64,000 nucleotides of DNA from Murinocardiopsis flavida (GCF_003014485.1 NZ_PYGA01000007.1:202569-266568), one strand, 5' to 3'; positions 36,134 to 45,166 are shown, counted from the first letter of the stretch. Translations and numbers: made by a program. The notes: a model not told the origin generated them from the letters alone.

Positions 36134-37417
36134 ATGGACAGCTCGGCCGGATCCCGCGACCTCAACCGCTGGATCGCCCTCGACGGCCACCGGCCCCCGA
36201 GAGCGTTCAGCCTCTTCTTCCAGGGGCCGGTGGCCGTCTATGCGGTGTTCATCGTGCAGGCGCTCTTCGGGTCCGGCCCGTACGGCGGCGACGGCCAGGG
36301 CGCGGCCGCGACCGCGGCCATCGCAATCGCGGCCCTCCTCCTTTCCGTCGCCATGTGGCCGCTCCTCACCTGGGACCCCGCCGCCCCCGCGCGGCGCAAG
36401 GCCGCTGCGGTCCCGTTCCTCGCCGCCGTCCTCGGGCTGGTCGCCGTCGGCGGCGGGATCCCGGCGTTCCTGCTGAACGCCACCGCCGTCGGGTACCTGG
36501 TGGTCGTCTTCGGCTCCCGCGCCGCCGCGGCCTTCACCGCGCTCGCCGGGGCCGTCTGCCTCGCACTGCACCTGTCCAACCCCGCGCAGACCGTGTGGGG
36601 CGCGCTGTTCGAGACGATGGGGATCGTCTTCCTCTGCGGCGCGGTCATGGTGGTGACCACCGCCCTCACGGAGGCCCACCGCAAGAGCGCGGAGACCGGC
36701 GAACTGCTCGGCGAGCTCCGCACCGCGCACGCAGAACTGCGCCGCCGCGCCGAACTCTCCCGCGAGCTCACCGTCGCCGAGGAGCGGGCGCGCATGGCGC
36801 GCGAGATGCACGACAGCGTCGGCCACTACCTCACCGTCATCAACATGGGGTTGGCCAACGCCCAGCGCTTCCGCTCGGCCCGGCCCGACGACGCGTGGGA
36901 GGAGGTCCGCCAGGCCCAGTCGCTGACCCAGGAGGCGCTCACCGACACCCGGCGCTGGGTGCGCGCGCTGAAACCGCTGCGGCTGAAGGGCCGCGCCGGA
37001 CCGGACGCCATGGCCGCGCTGGCTGACTCCTTCACCGGGACAGGCGTCGACGTGGCGTTCCGCGTCGAGGGGGCGCCCCCTGCCTTGGCCGAGAACGCCG
37101 AACTGGTCTGCTACCGCGCGCTCCAGGAGGGCTGCACCAACGCGCTGCGCCATTCCGGCGCCCGCACGGTGCGCGCCGTCCTGGCCCGCAGCGGGTCCGG
37201 CGTCGCCCTCAGCATCCGCGACGACGGGCGCGGCGCCGACAGCGCGGCGGTCGGCGACGGGTTCGGACTGCGCGGCCTACGCGAGCGCGCCGCGGCCGAA
37301 GGCGGGACGCTGACGGCGCGGAACCGGCCCGAAGGCGGCTTCGAACTGCTGCTGGAGCTGCCGGGGCCCGGCGACCGGGCCGGCGCCGAAGGCGCAGCTG
37401 CGGGGGCCGTCGCGTGA
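36134..37417 (+). CDS. Sensor histidine kinase, NarL/DesK type (HisKA_3)
   Basis: A 427-residue membrane kinase. About five hydrophobic spans (residues 30-185) form the sensor, followed by a coiled helix (ELRTAHAELRRRAELSRELTVAEERAR). The phospho-acceptor His226 is in MAREMHDSVGHYLTVIN, the HisKA_3 signature. The HATPase_c domain has the N-box YRALQEGCTNALRHS and the G-box DGFGLRGLRERAAAEGGTL. It is coupled to the response regulator by a GTGA overlap. The signal is unknown; the divergent CPBP protease is a possible target. Confidence 0.92.
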   Translation: MDSSAGSRDLNRWIALDGHRPPRAFSLFFQGPVAVYAVFIVQALFGSGPYGGDGQGAAATAAIAIAALLLSVAMWPLLTWDPAAPARRKAAAVPFLAAVLGLVAVGGGIPAFLLNATAVGYLVVVFGSRAAAAFTALAGAVCLALHLSNPAQTVWGALFETMGIVFLCGAVMVVTTALTEAHRKSAETGELLGELRTAHAELRRRAELSRELTVAEERARMAREMHDSVGHYLTVINMGLANAQRFRSARPDDAWEEVRQAQSLTQEALTDTRRWVRALKPLRLKGRAGPDAMAALADSFTGTGVDVAFRVEGAPPALAENAELVCYRALQEGCTNALRHSGARTVRAVLARSGSGVALSIRDDGRGADSAAVGDGFGLRGLRERAAAEGGTLTARNRPEGGFELLLELPGPGDRAGAEGAAAGAVA

Positions 37418-38076
37418 CCGGCCGGCCGCCGATCCGGGTCCTCATCGTCGACGACCAGATCCTGATGCGGCGCGGCCTGCGCAAACTCCTGGAGATCGAG
37501 GACGGTCTCGACGTGGTGGGCGAGGCCGCCGACGGCGCCGACGCGCTGGCCGTACTCGGCCGCACCGGTGCCGACGTCGCACTGGTCGACGCGCGGATGC
37601 CGCGCATGGACGGCGTCACCCTCATCGCCCGGCTCGGCGCCGAGCACCCGCGGGTCGCGGCGCTGGTCCTGACGACGTTCGACGATGACGACTCCATCTT
37701 CGGCGCGCTGCGCGCCGGGGCAAAGGGCTACCTGCTCAAGGACACCCCGCCCGAGGAACTGGTCGACGCCATCGGGCGCGCGGCCCGCGGCGAGACCGTG
37801 CTCGGCTCGCCGGCCGCCGAACGGGTGGTGGCGGCGCTGCGCGGGGCCGCGCCCGCGCCCGCCCGGAGCCCGGCGGACGCCGAGGGGGACCTGCTCTCGG
37901 AGCGCGAGCGGGAGATCGCGGAACTGGTCGGCACCGGGGCGCCCAACCGCGAGATCGCGCGGCGGCTGTTCATCACCGAGGGCACGGTCAAGAACCATAT
38001 CTCCAGCATCCTGCGCAAGTGGCGGCTGCGCGACCGCACCCAGCTCGCCGTGCGGGTGAACCGCGGCGGTTCGTGA
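37414..38076 (+). CDS. LuxR/NarL-family response regulator
   Basis: A 220-residue regulator. The receiver domain has the acidic pocket at IVDDQ, phospho-acceptor Asp59 in LVDARMP, the switch Thr in LTTFDDDD and Lys in YLLKDTPPEE. The C-terminal LuxR HTH reads LSEREREIAELVGTGAPNREIARRLFITEGTVKNHISSI. Partner of the kinase it overlaps. It may bind the CATGACCGCG repeats upstream of the kinase gene. Confidence 0.93.
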   Translation: MTGRPPIRVLIVDDQILMRRGLRKLLEIEDGLDVVGEAADGADALAVLGRTGADVALVDARMPRMDGVTLIARLGAEHPRVAALVLTTFDDDDSIFGALRAGAKGYLLKDTPPEELVDAIGRAARGETVLGSPAAERVVAALRGAAPAPARSPADAEGDLLSEREREIAELVGTGAPNREIARRLFITEGTVKNHISSILRKWRLRDRTQLAVRVNRGGS

Positions 38077-38124
38077 GCGGCCCGTCGGCGCGGGGACCGG
38101 CGATGGCGCGGGTGGGGCGGCGGG

Positions 38125-38673
38125 TCAGCGGCCGAGCCGGGCGGCGTCGGCCTGGGCGATGAGGCGGTCGGTCAGCCCGGCCAGCAGTTCCGGGTCGGGC
38201 TGCGGGAGCCCGGCGAGCGCGCTGAGGTAGAGGCCGTCGCCGACGAGCCTGATGGTCTCGGCGAGGACGGGGTCGCCGATCTCCTCGTTGAGCAGCGTGG
38301 ACCACATGGCGAAGATGTGGTTGATGCGCAGGCGGGCCTCCTCGGAGCCGAACTCGTTGCTGCGCAGCGCGGCGATGATCGACCAGTACACGGCCGCCTC
38401 GGACGACTGCGGCACCGAGGTGTGCAGGAAGGTCCGCACGACGCCGCCCGGTGTCGACCTGGCCTCGTTGAACTCGTCGTCGGCCTGTTCGGCGAGGCGG
38501 CCGACCAGGCCGTTGACCATGGCCTCCTTCGAGGGGAAGTGGTAGAGCAGGCCGCCCTTGGAGATGCCGGCGGCCGCGGCGACGGCTTCCAGGGTCACGG
38601 CCGAGCCGCCCTCCTGGACCAGGATCTCTTGCAGGGCGTCCAGGATGCGGTCGCGCGTCGTCGAAGCAGTCAC
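38125..38673 (-). CDS. TetR-family repressor of the adjacent MFS exporter
   Basis: A 182-residue TetR protein. The HTH region reads TRDRILDALQEILVQEGGSAVTLEAVAAAAGISKGGLLYHFPSKEAMV (quoted in parts; recognition helix ISKGGLLYHF). The C-terminal ligand domain is divergent, as expected. The GTG at 38673 is used: the longer frame to 39063 reads through the tandem operator and into the exporter gene. Divergently placed next to a drug exporter with operators between, the classical arrangement. Confidence 0.88.
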   Translation of the reverse strand: MTASTTRDRILDALQEILVQEGGSAVTLEAVAAAAGISKGGLLYHFPSKEAMVNGLVGRLAEQADDEFNEARSTPGGVVRTFLHTSVPQSSEAAVYWSIIAALRSNEFGSEEARLRINHIFAMWSTLLNEEIGDPVLAETIRLVGDGLYLSALAGLPQPDPELLAGLTDRLIAQADAARLGR

Positions 38674-38684
38674 GTTTGGAACTT

Positions 38685-38719
38685 TACCGGCCGGACGGTA
38701 CTGTACCGTCTGGACGGTA
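38685..38719. promoter_or_regulatory. Tandem TetR operator
   Basis: TACCGGCCGGACGGTA at 38685-38700 and TACCGTCTGGACGGTA at 38704-38719 are two 16-bp near-palindromes separated by 3 bp. The right half of the first and the left half of the second also form a third dyad, ACGGTA-CTG-TACCGT at 38695-38709. It sits between the divergent tetR and MFS genes. Confidence 0.8.
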
Positions 38720-38822
38720 GAACTCATGCGATCCGGACCACCGGAAAACGTCCGTTGATCCGATGCCGCCGTCCGCAGCCGATCCGCGTCCCCCGGGGAC
38801 CAGAACCGTAAGTAGAGGACCA

Positions 38823-40418
38823 ATGAGCTCCGCGGTGACCGGGGCGAGCCACGACAGCGCAGCGCCCCTGGCGGGGCCGCGCGAATGGGCCGCTCTCGCC
38901 GTACTCGCCCTGCCCGTACTGCTGATCTCCGTCGACATGACGGTGCTCGGCTTCGCCGTTCCCTACCTGAGCGAGGAGCTGGCGCCCTCCAGCGCCGAAC
39001 TGCTCTGGATCGTCGACATCTACTCGTTCGTGCTCGCCGGGCTGCTGGTGACCATGGGCACACTCGGCGACCGCGTCGGCCGGCGCCGGCTGCTCCTGAT
39101 CGGATCGGCGGGCTTCGGCCTGGCGTCCCTGCTCGCGGCGTACGCCCAGAGCGCCGAGGTGCTGATCGCCGCGCGCGCCCTCCTCGGGCTCGCCGGCGCC
39201 ACCCTCATGCCGTCGACGCTGTCGCTGCTGCGCAACATCTTCCTCGACCCGCGCCAGCGGCTCGTCGCCATCGCCACCTGGGCGTCGATGTTCTCGGCGG
39301 GGTCGGCGCTCGGCCCGATCGTGGGCGGCTGGCTGCTGGAGCACTTCCACTGGGGTTCGGTCTTCCTGATCAACCTGCCCGTCATGGCGCTCATCCTGGT
39401 CCTCACCCCGCTGCTGGTCGCCGAGTCGCGCGACCCCAGCCCGGGCCGCTACGACCTGCCCAGCGCGGCCCTCTCGCTGCTGGCGATGCTGCCGGTGGTC
39501 TACGGCGTGAAGAAGATCGCCGAGTACGGGCTCGCCCCCGTGCCGGTCGCCGCCATCGCGGTGGGCCTGCTGCTGGGCTACCTGTTCGTCCGGCGCCAGC
39601 TCCGCCTCGCCGATCCGATGATCGACGTGCGGCTGTTCAAGATCCGCGCGTTCAGCGTCGGCGTCGCCACCAACTTCATGGTCATCTTCGCGATGGTCTC
39701 GTCGCTGTTCTTCCTGACCCAGTACTTGCAGATCGTGCAGGGCATCAGCCCGCTGCGCGCCGGGCTGCTGCTGCTCCCCGGGCTCGGCCTCTCCGTCGCC
39801 GCGCACTTCGCGGCCGTGGCGCTGGCGCGGCGGCTCAGCATGGGCACGGTCATCGTCATCGGCCTGGTCATGACCGCCACCGGGTTCCTGCTCATGACGC
39901 AGGCCCCCACCGAGGGCGGCGCCGTCCTGGTCGCGGTCGCCTTCGCGGTGATCGGCTGCGGTGTGGGCATCACCGACACCCTCACCAACGACGCGATCCT
40001 CACCGCCGCCCCGCCGTCGCGGGCCGGCGCCGCGTCCGCGATCTCCGAGACGGCCTACGAGCTGGGCGCCGCCATGGGCGTGGCGATCCTCGGCAGCGTC
40101 CTCACCGCCATGTACCGGCTGCACCTCGACCACGTCCCCGGCGTCCCCGCGCCCGCCATGGACGCCGCGAAGGAGACGCTGGGCGGCGCGGTCACCGCGG
40201 CCGGTGAACTCCCCGCGGCATCGGGCGACGCCCTGCTCGACACCGCCCGCGCCGCGTTCACCGACGGCATGCACGCGACCAGCCTCATCGCGGCGCTGCT
40301 GGTCGCCTACGCCGCCGTGCAGGCGGGTCTGCTGCTACGCGGGCAAGGGGCGGGGTCGCCGCACCGGGGCGAGAAGGACCCCGCGGCGGAGCCCGACTCC
40401 GCGGCCGCCCGCCGGTAG
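38823..40418 (+). CDS. MFS drug exporter, DHA2 (QacA/EmrB) family
   Basis: A 531-residue transporter with 14 predicted spans. Motif A appears as GTLGDRVGRRRLLLIGSAGF, motif C-like as LGPIVGGWLLEHFHW, and VDMTVLGFAVPYLSEEL is the span 1 motif D1. It pumps cationic or hydrophobic drugs out with proton exchange. The ATG at 38823 has GAGG upstream. Repression by the divergent TetR through the tandem operator is likely. Confidence 0.9.
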   Translation: MSSAVTGASHDSAAPLAGPREWAALAVLALPVLLISVDMTVLGFAVPYLSEELAPSSAELLWIVDIYSFVLAGLLVTMGTLGDRVGRRRLLLIGSAGFGLASLLAAYAQSAEVLIAARALLGLAGATLMPSTLSLLRNIFLDPRQRLVAIATWASMFSAGSALGPIVGGWLLEHFHWGSVFLINLPVMALILVLTPLLVAESRDPSPGRYDLPSAALSLLAMLPVVYGVKKIAEYGLAPVPVAAIAVGLLLGYLFVRRQLRLADPMIDVRLFKIRAFSVGVATNFMVIFAMVSSLFFLTQYLQIVQGISPLRAGLLLLPGLGLSVAAHFAAVALARRLSMGTVIVIGLVMTATGFLLMTQAPTEGGAVLVAVAFAVIGCGVGITDTLTNDAILTAAPPSRAGAASAISETAYELGAAMGVAILGSVLTAMYRLHLDHVPGVPAPAMDAAKETLGGAVTAAGELPAASGDALLDTARAAFTDGMHATSLIAALLVAYAAVQAGLLLRGQGAGSPHRGEKDPAAEPDSAAARR

Positions 40419-40438
40419 GCGGACCGGCCGCGGCGCGG

Positions 40439-40479
40439 CCCGGGTGATCCGGCGGGATGTCGCCGCCGGATCACCCGGG
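40439..40479. terminator. Bidirectional terminator between the MFS and moeA-like genes
   Basis: CCCGGGTGATCCGGCGG at 40439-40455 pairs perfectly with 40463-40479 across a 7-nt loop. The hairpin overlaps the last bases of the convergent moeA-like gene. Confidence 0.85.
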
Positions 40480-41679
40480 CAGGCGGAGCAGCTCCGCGTC
40501 GGGCCCCGTCCAGCCCGGCGGGATGACCGCCACCCCGTCGGCGAGCGCCGCGCCCAGCAGCGCGCCGGGGCGGTCGTGCCCGACCGGGACGGCGCGGCCC
40601 CGCCGCACGCTGACGGCGACCAGCCGGGTGTCGTCCGGGTGCACCGGCACCTCCCCGGCAACGGGCAGCCGCTCGGGCCCCGGCGGCCCCGGTTCCGGCC
40701 GTCCTGCCAGGGCGCACAGCGCGGGCACCAGCAGGGTGAGGGCCGCGCCCACCGCGGCGTAGGGGTTGCCCGGCAGGCCCACGACGACGGCGTCGTCCGC
40801 GCCCGGCCGCCGCGCCCGCGCGAGCATCTGCGGATGACCGGGCCGGCACGCCACCCCGTCCACCAGCACCGCCGCCCCGATCTCGGCGAGCGCCGCACGC
40901 AGGTGGTCGGCCGGCCCCCTGGACGAGGAGCCGCACACCGCGACCACATCGGCGCCCGCCCCGTCCAGCGCCGCCTGCAATCCGGCGACCAGCGCCGCAC
41001 GATCGTCGCCGAGGCGCACGACCGGGTCGGCCGCCGCGCCCGCCCACGCCGCCAACCCCGGCAGCATCGGACCGATGGCGTCGCGCACACGGCCGCCGCC
41101 GGGGACACCGCTCGCCGCGATCTCGTCGCCCGTGACCAGCACGGCGACGCGCGGTCGGCGCACAGCGATGGTGTCGTGGCCGAGGCTCGCAGCGAGGCCG
41201 AGCACCGCCGGGGTGACCACCGAACCTGCGGGCAGCACCGAGGCGCCCCGCGCCACGTCCTGTCCGGCCCTGCGGATATGGCGGCCCGCGGCGATCTCGC
41301 CGTGAACCTTCTCACTGCCGTGCTCGGCGTCCTCGTACGGCAGGACGGCGGCCGTCCCGGGCGGCACGCGCGCGCCGGTGGCGATCTCGACCGCCTGGCC
41401 GGGCGCCAGCGGGGACGGCGCGGGCGCGGCCCCCGCCAGCAGCCGCCCGGACAGCGTCCACGGCCCCGGGCCGGCGACGGCGAAACCGTCCATGGCGGCG
41501 GCGTCGAACGGGGGGACCGCAGCCAGGGCGGCGAGTTCGGCGTCCAGGGCCGCGCCCGCCGCGTCCGCGACGGCGACCCGGACGCCGGGCACCGGGCCGA
41601 CCGCGCGGCCGCACTCGCGCGCGGCGGTGCGAGCCTCCGACCAGGCCATCGGCTGCCGCGGCGCGCTGCGAGATCCCAT
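40471..41679 (-). CDS. moeA: Molybdopterin molybdotransferase MoeA-like protein
   Basis: A 402-residue MoeA/CinA-fold protein. PPFDAAAMDGFAV is the MoeA signature, followed by AVEIATGARVPPGTAAVLPYED, the MoCF_biosynth domain with VLVTGDEIAASG and a GLPGNPYA motif, and a small C-terminal beta domain. It inserts molybdate into adenylylated molybdopterin. Being a MoeA copy within 15 kb of a molybdopterin hydroxylase gene, it may support that enzyme, but it could also be the general cofactor gene. Several positions look diverged (VCGSSSRGPAD in place of the usual TGGxSxG), so activity should not be assumed. Confidence 0.8.
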   Translation of the reverse strand: MGSRSAPRQPMAWSEARTAARECGRAVGPVPGVRVAVADAAGAALDAELAALAAVPPFDAAAMDGFAVAGPGPWTLSGRLLAGAAPAPSPLAPGQAVEIATGARVPPGTAAVLPYEDAEHGSEKVHGEIAAGRHIRRAGQDVARGASVLPAGSVVTPAVLGLAASLGHDTIAVRRPRVAVLVTGDEIAASGVPGGGRVRDAIGPMLPGLAAWAGAAADPVVRLGDDRAALVAGLQAALDGAGADVVAVCGSSSRGPADHLRAALAEIGAAVLVDGVACRPGHPQMLARARRPGADDAVVVGLPGNPYAAVGAALTLLVPALCALAGRPEPGPPGPERLPVAGEVPVHPDDTRLVAVSVRRGRAVPVGHDRPGALLGAALADGVAVIPPGWTGPDAELLRLPG

Positions 41680-41718
41680 GTCCCCTGTATATCGGCAGCG
41701 GCGCCGCGCCCCGCGGAT

Positions 41719-41746
41719 TTGCCGTCTGAGCAGATTCCGATAAAGT
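41719..41746 (+). promoter_or_regulatory. Possible promoter of the tRNA cluster
   Basis: TTGCCG at 41719-41724 and TAAAGT at 41741-41746 with a 16-bp spacer, 40 bp before the first tRNA. It is a modest match to a vegetative promoter. Confidence 0.4.
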
Positions 41747-41785
41747 TCTACGTGTCGGCGCGGCCCGCAACGGGCCGGGCAGCAC

Positions 41786-41858
41786 GCGGACGTGGCTCAG
41801 CTGGTAGAGCATCACCTTGCCAAGGTGAGGGTCGCGGGTTCGAATCCCGTCGTCCGCT
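41786..41858 (+). tRNA. tRNA-Gly (anticodon GCC)
   Basis: The acceptor stem GCGGACG pairs with CGTCCGC, the D arm has GCTCAGCTGGTAGAGC, the anticodon loop TTGCCAA gives GCC, and the T arm is GCGGGTTCGAATCCCGT. 73 nt, no encoded CCA. Confidence 0.95.
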
Positions 41859-41898
41859 CGGAAGACGCAATCCGGTCCCGGCCGGTTTGTCTGGATCC

Positions 41899-41969
41899 GG
41901 TGGAGTGGCCGAGAGGCGAGGCAGCGGCCTGCAAAGCCGTCTACACGGGTTCAAATCCCGTCTCCACCT
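41899..41969 (+). tRNA. tRNA-Cys (anticodon GCA)
   Basis: The acceptor stem GGTGGAG pairs with CTCCACC, the anticodon loop CTGCAAA gives GCA, and the T arm is ACGGGTTCAAATCCCGT. About 71 nt, no encoded CCA. Confidence 0.94.
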
Positions 41970-41983
41970 CCGAGCATCGACTC

Positions 41984-42058
41984 GGGCGATTAGCTCAGGG
42001 GTAGAGCGCTACCTTGACACGGTAGAGGTCACTGGTTCGAAACCAGTATCGCCCACCA
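41984..42058 (+). tRNA. tRNA-Val (anticodon GAC)
   Basis: The acceptor stem GGGCGAT pairs with ATCGCCC, the anticodon loop TTGACAC gives GAC, and the T arm is ACTGGTTCGAAACCAGT. A CCA follows the discriminator A in the genome, unlike the other two tRNAs here. Confidence 0.95.
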
Positions 42059-42068
42059 CGTTTCACCG

Positions 42069-42111
42069 GCGAAGGGCATGTTCCGGCAGTGATCCGGCAC
42101 ATGCCCTTCGC
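42069..42111 (+). terminator. Terminator of the tRNA cluster
   Basis: GCGAAGGGCATGT at 42069-42081 pairs perfectly with 42099-42111. The loop holds a second small CCGG/CCGG pairing. It begins 11 nt after the tRNA-Val CCA. Confidence 0.75.
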
Positions 42112-42198
42112 TGTGTCGCACGGCCGGCGAACACCACCCTGGGCGATCCGAGGGGTGGGGCCCGCACGCGGTGCGTGTGCGGCAGGGTCGCGACCCGG

Positions 42199-43665
42199 TC
42201 AGTTCCGCTCGGGGTCGGCGGTCGGGGTCTCCCGCGGCTCCCCGGACTCCCCCGGGTTCTGCCGGGCACCGTCATCGGCCGAGGCCGGGGCCGCCGCGCG
42301 TTCCGCCTCTCTCTCCGTTCCCCCGGTCGTCGTGTCGCCGTCGGCGGAACCTCCGTTGAGCAGCAGGTTCAGCACGAACGCTGTGAGTCCTCCCACGGCG
42401 ATGCCGCTGCTCAGGAGCGTCTGCGGCCCGTCAGGCAGCTGTGCGTACACATCGGGGGATCCCACCGGAAGGAGGGCCATACCGAAGGAGACGGCGATGA
42501 TCAGGTGATTGCGGGCCCGGCTCATATCGGCTCGGACCAGGACCTTCACCCCGATCGCACCGACGGTGCCGAAGATGACGAGGGCGATCGCGCCCAACAC
42601 GGGTTCGGGGAGGCTGGCGATCGAAGCGCCGATCTTTGGCATGAACCCGATGACGATCAGGATCACTCCGGCCCCCGCGACCATGAATCGGCTGGTCACC
42701 TGGGTGAGACTCAGGAGTCCGACGTTGTTGCCGAAGGTCACGAACGGGAAGCTGTTGAAGACGCCCGCGAAGGCCGTGCTCACCCCGTCGGCGCGCAGCG
42801 ACCGCGCGACCTCATGTGGGCCGACGTGACGTCCGACGACCTGCCCGGTGGCGATCGTGTCCCCAGTGGACTCGATCATGTTCACCAGTTGCACGAAGAG
42901 CATCGGGATGATGGCCATGAGCGTGAACGTCGGCATGCCGAACTCGAACGGTCGCACGATCCCGAACCAGGCGGCGTCCCCGACCGCGGAGAAGTCGGCC
43001 AGCCCGAGTGGCAGCGCGGCCGCGGTACCGAGCCCGATCGCGATCAGGATCGCGAACCGGCTGAGCACCGTCCCTGCGAAGCGTTCCAGCAGCAGGAACA
43101 GGACGACGGTGCCCAATGCCAGCAGCAACCGGTCGGGGGACCCGTACTCGGGGTCCGCCGGGTCGTCGCCGGCGATGAGTGACGCCGTCGAGGGCAGCAG
43201 TGAGAAGCCGATGATGGCGATCGTGGTGCCGGTGACGACCGGCGGGAAGAGCCGCAGGATCTTGCTGAACCAGGGCGCGACCAGCCATGTGATGAGACCG
43301 ACGACGATGGTGGCCCCGAAGACGGCCGGCAGTCCTCCCTGCTGGCCGACCAGGATCGCGGGCGTGATGGCGGTGAACGTGGACCCCATGATGATCGGCA
43401 GTCGCACGCCGATGTTGAACACGCCCAGGGTCTGCACCAGGGTGGCCACGCCACCGATGAGTACGTTGGCCGAGACCAGCATGGCGATCTGTGCGCTGGA
43501 CAGGCCGATGCCCAGGCCGATCACGAGGGGGACGGTGGCCATACCGGTGTAGGCGACGATGACGTGCTGGACACTCTGGGGAACGAAGACTCTGAGGCGG
43601 GGGACGGAATCGACCGCGTCCGGTTCGGAGCCGGAACCGCGGCGCCGTAGGAACCGTAAGGACAT
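42199..43665 (-). CDS. NCS2-family nucleobase permease (xanthine/uracil type), copy 1
   Basis: A 488-residue membrane transporter with about 14 spans and a charged C-terminal tail (last 50 residues). NCS2 features include QHVIVAYTGMATVPLVIG, the QTLGVFNIGVRLPIIMGSTF region, and the signature MIESTGDTIATGQVVGR with a conserved Glu, then FAGVFNSFPFVTFGNNVGLL. It lies 97 bp after the amidohydrolase gene, in the same direction, so it should import the substrate of that enzyme. The specificity (xanthine, uric acid, uracil or an analogue) is not evident from sequence. Confidence 0.9.
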   Translation of the reverse strand: MSLRFLRRRGSGSEPDAVDSVPRLRVFVPQSVQHVIVAYTGMATVPLVIGLGIGLSSAQIAMLVSANVLIGGVATLVQTLGVFNIGVRLPIIMGSTFTAITPAILVGQQGGLPAVFGATIVVGLITWLVAPWFSKILRLFPPVVTGTTIAIIGFSLLPSTASLIAGDDPADPEYGSPDRLLLALGTVVLFLLLERFAGTVLSRFAILIAIGLGTAAALPLGLADFSAVGDAAWFGIVRPFEFGMPTFTLMAIIPMLFVQLVNMIESTGDTIATGQVVGRHVGPHEVARSLRADGVSTAFAGVFNSFPFVTFGNNVGLLSLTQVTSRFMVAGAGVILIVIGFMPKIGASIASLPEPVLGAIALVIFGTVGAIGVKVLVRADMSRARNHLIIAVSFGMALLPVGSPDVYAQLPDGPQTLLSSGIAVGGLTAFVLNLLLNGGSADGDTTTGGTEREAERAAAPASADDGARQNPGESGEPRETPTADPERN

Positions 43666-43762
43666 GGGTCCTCCAGGGGCTGGACCATTGGTGGGTCGCC
43701 GGGAGCGACGGGGGCGCGGATCATTCGCGCGTGTTCGGGCGAAGCGCTCTTTCGACCGTGGT

Positions 43763-45166
43763 TCAGTGCTGCCAGGGGACGAGAAGGTCGGTCATCCCGG
43801 CCCGCCGCACCAGCCGGCTCGCATGCGATCGAGCGTCTTCGGAAACGGCGTCCTCATTGACGCGCAGGCATTTGCCGTGCTGGTACACGACCTCTCCGCC
43901 GACAACGGAGAGGGCGACGTCGGAAGGGCGCGCTGAATAGACGAGCGCGCTGACGACACGGTGGAGAGGTTGCAGGTGGACACCGCCGAGGTCGACGGCG
44001 ATGACGTCGGCGAGGCGGCCCGGTTCCAGGACTCCCGCGTGAACGCCCGCGTATCGTGCGCCCTCCCGTGTGGCGAGTTCGAGGGCCTCCTCCGCACGGC
44101 TCGCGCCGGGGTCGAGCGACGCCAGCCGCTGTGCGTAGATCGCCTGCTTCATTCCCTCGAACAGGTCCTGGCGGTGGCCGCAGCTGGGCCCGTCGGTGCC
44201 CAGCGACACCGCGGCGCCGCTCCTGCGCAGGTCTCGCAACCGTAGGGTGCCGGAGGCGAGATAGGCGTTGGAGGAGGGATTGTGCGCCACGCCCGCGCCC
44301 GCGGCTCCGACTCGCTCGACTTCTTCGTCATCGAGCCAGACCGCGTGCGCGAGGGTCGCCCGGTCGAGCAGTCCCTCGTCAGCAAGCCACCGCACGGGAC
44401 GCTCACCATAGGCGTCGAGGAAGCCGGGGGCGTCGCCTTTCCCCTCGCAACAGTGCGTGTGCCACCGTGTGCCGAACTCGGCGGCGAGTTCGGCACAGGC
44501 CCGGACGAGGTCGCGGTCGATGTAGGTGAGGTTGAGGGGGGCCGGCCAGACCTCGACTTTCGATCCGGCCGGGCGCTCCCGCATGGCTTCGCGGGTCATC
44601 GCCAACTCGTCGGCCGACGAGTAACGGAAGAGTTCCGCCGGCTGCCCGCGCCGTTTCGCGATGTCCGTCGGCTGTCCGACGACGCCGCGGGCGACCGCGC
44701 CACGCAGGCCGGAACCCTCGATGACGTCCGCCACGGCGAGGGTGGTCTCGACGTCGGTCGGTGCGTAGTGGTTGTCCACGACAGTCGTGATCCCGGCCCG
44801 CAGCGCCTCCGCCGCCGCCAGTCGCACGGCCGCGAGCGCGTCCTCTCTGTTCACGGCGATGGAGTAGGGCCACATGAACTCGCATAGCCACGGAACGATC
44901 GACATCCCCTCGCCAAGACCACGAGCGAGCGCCTGGAAAAGGTGGTTGTGGCCATCGACGAGGCCCGGCAGGACGGCCTGCCCACGACACGAGATCACCG
45001 TGTCGGCCTGCCAGTCGGCCGCCATGTGTTCGGGACCGACGGCCACGATGCGAGAACCGGTGATCGCGACAGCGCCGGGATCATAGATCGTGCGGTCGTC
45101 ATCGACCGAGACGACAGTCCCGCCCGTCAGCAGCAGGTCGCAGTGGTTGCCATTCATAGCGGACAT
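43763..45166 (-). CDS. Amidohydrolase, TRZ/ATZ-type deaminase (8-oxoguanine/guanine deaminase-like)
   Basis: A 467-residue metal-dependent hydrolase of the cytosine/8-oxoguanine deaminase group. The metal-binding HxH is in GLVDGHNHLFQ (His73, His75), followed by WHTHCCEGKGDAPGFLD with the catalytic Glu region, LAHAVWLDDEE, and the metal-ligand Asp in SLGTDGPSCG. The pattern EFMWPYSIAVNREDALAAVRLAAAEALRAGITTVVDNHY is typical of TRZ/ATZ deaminases and dechlorinases. The ATG at 45166 has GGAGG 10 nt upstream. It precedes an NCS2 permease and is divergent from the duplicated regulatory region, so an amino- or oxo-substituted N-heterocycle is the probable substrate. Confidence 0.85.
   Translation of the reverse strand: MSAMNGNHCDLLLTGGTVVSVDDDRTIYDPGAVAITGSRIVAVGPEHMAADWQADTVISCRGQAVLPGLVDGHNHLFQALARGLGEGMSIVPWLCEFMWPYSIAVNREDALAAVRLAAAEALRAGITTVVDNHYAPTDVETTLAVADVIEGSGLRGAVARGVVGQPTDIAKRRGQPAELFRYSSADELAMTREAMRERPAGSKVEVWPAPLNLTYIDRDLVRACAELAAEFGTRWHTHCCEGKGDAPGFLDAYGERPVRWLADEGLLDRATLAHAVWLDDEEVERVGAAGAGVAHNPSSNAYLASGTLRLRDLRRSGAAVSLGTDGPSCGHRQDLFEGMKQAIYAQRLASLDPGASRAEEALELATREGARYAGVHAGVLEPGRLADVIAVDLGGVHLQPLHRVVSALVYSARPSDVALSVVGGEVVYQHGKCLRVNEDAVSEDARSHASRLVRRAGMTDLLVPWQH

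Noticed and set aside
41786..42111. tRNA cluster as the edge of an integrated element
   Set aside because: No integrase, no duplicated tRNA 3' end and no direct repeats were seen nearby; the three tRNAs are intact and followed by a normal terminator.
39961..43182. A 1073-codon plus-strand open frame running from the MFS gene through the tRNAs
   Set aside because: It crosses moeA in antisense, three tRNA genes and a terminator, so it cannot be a gene.
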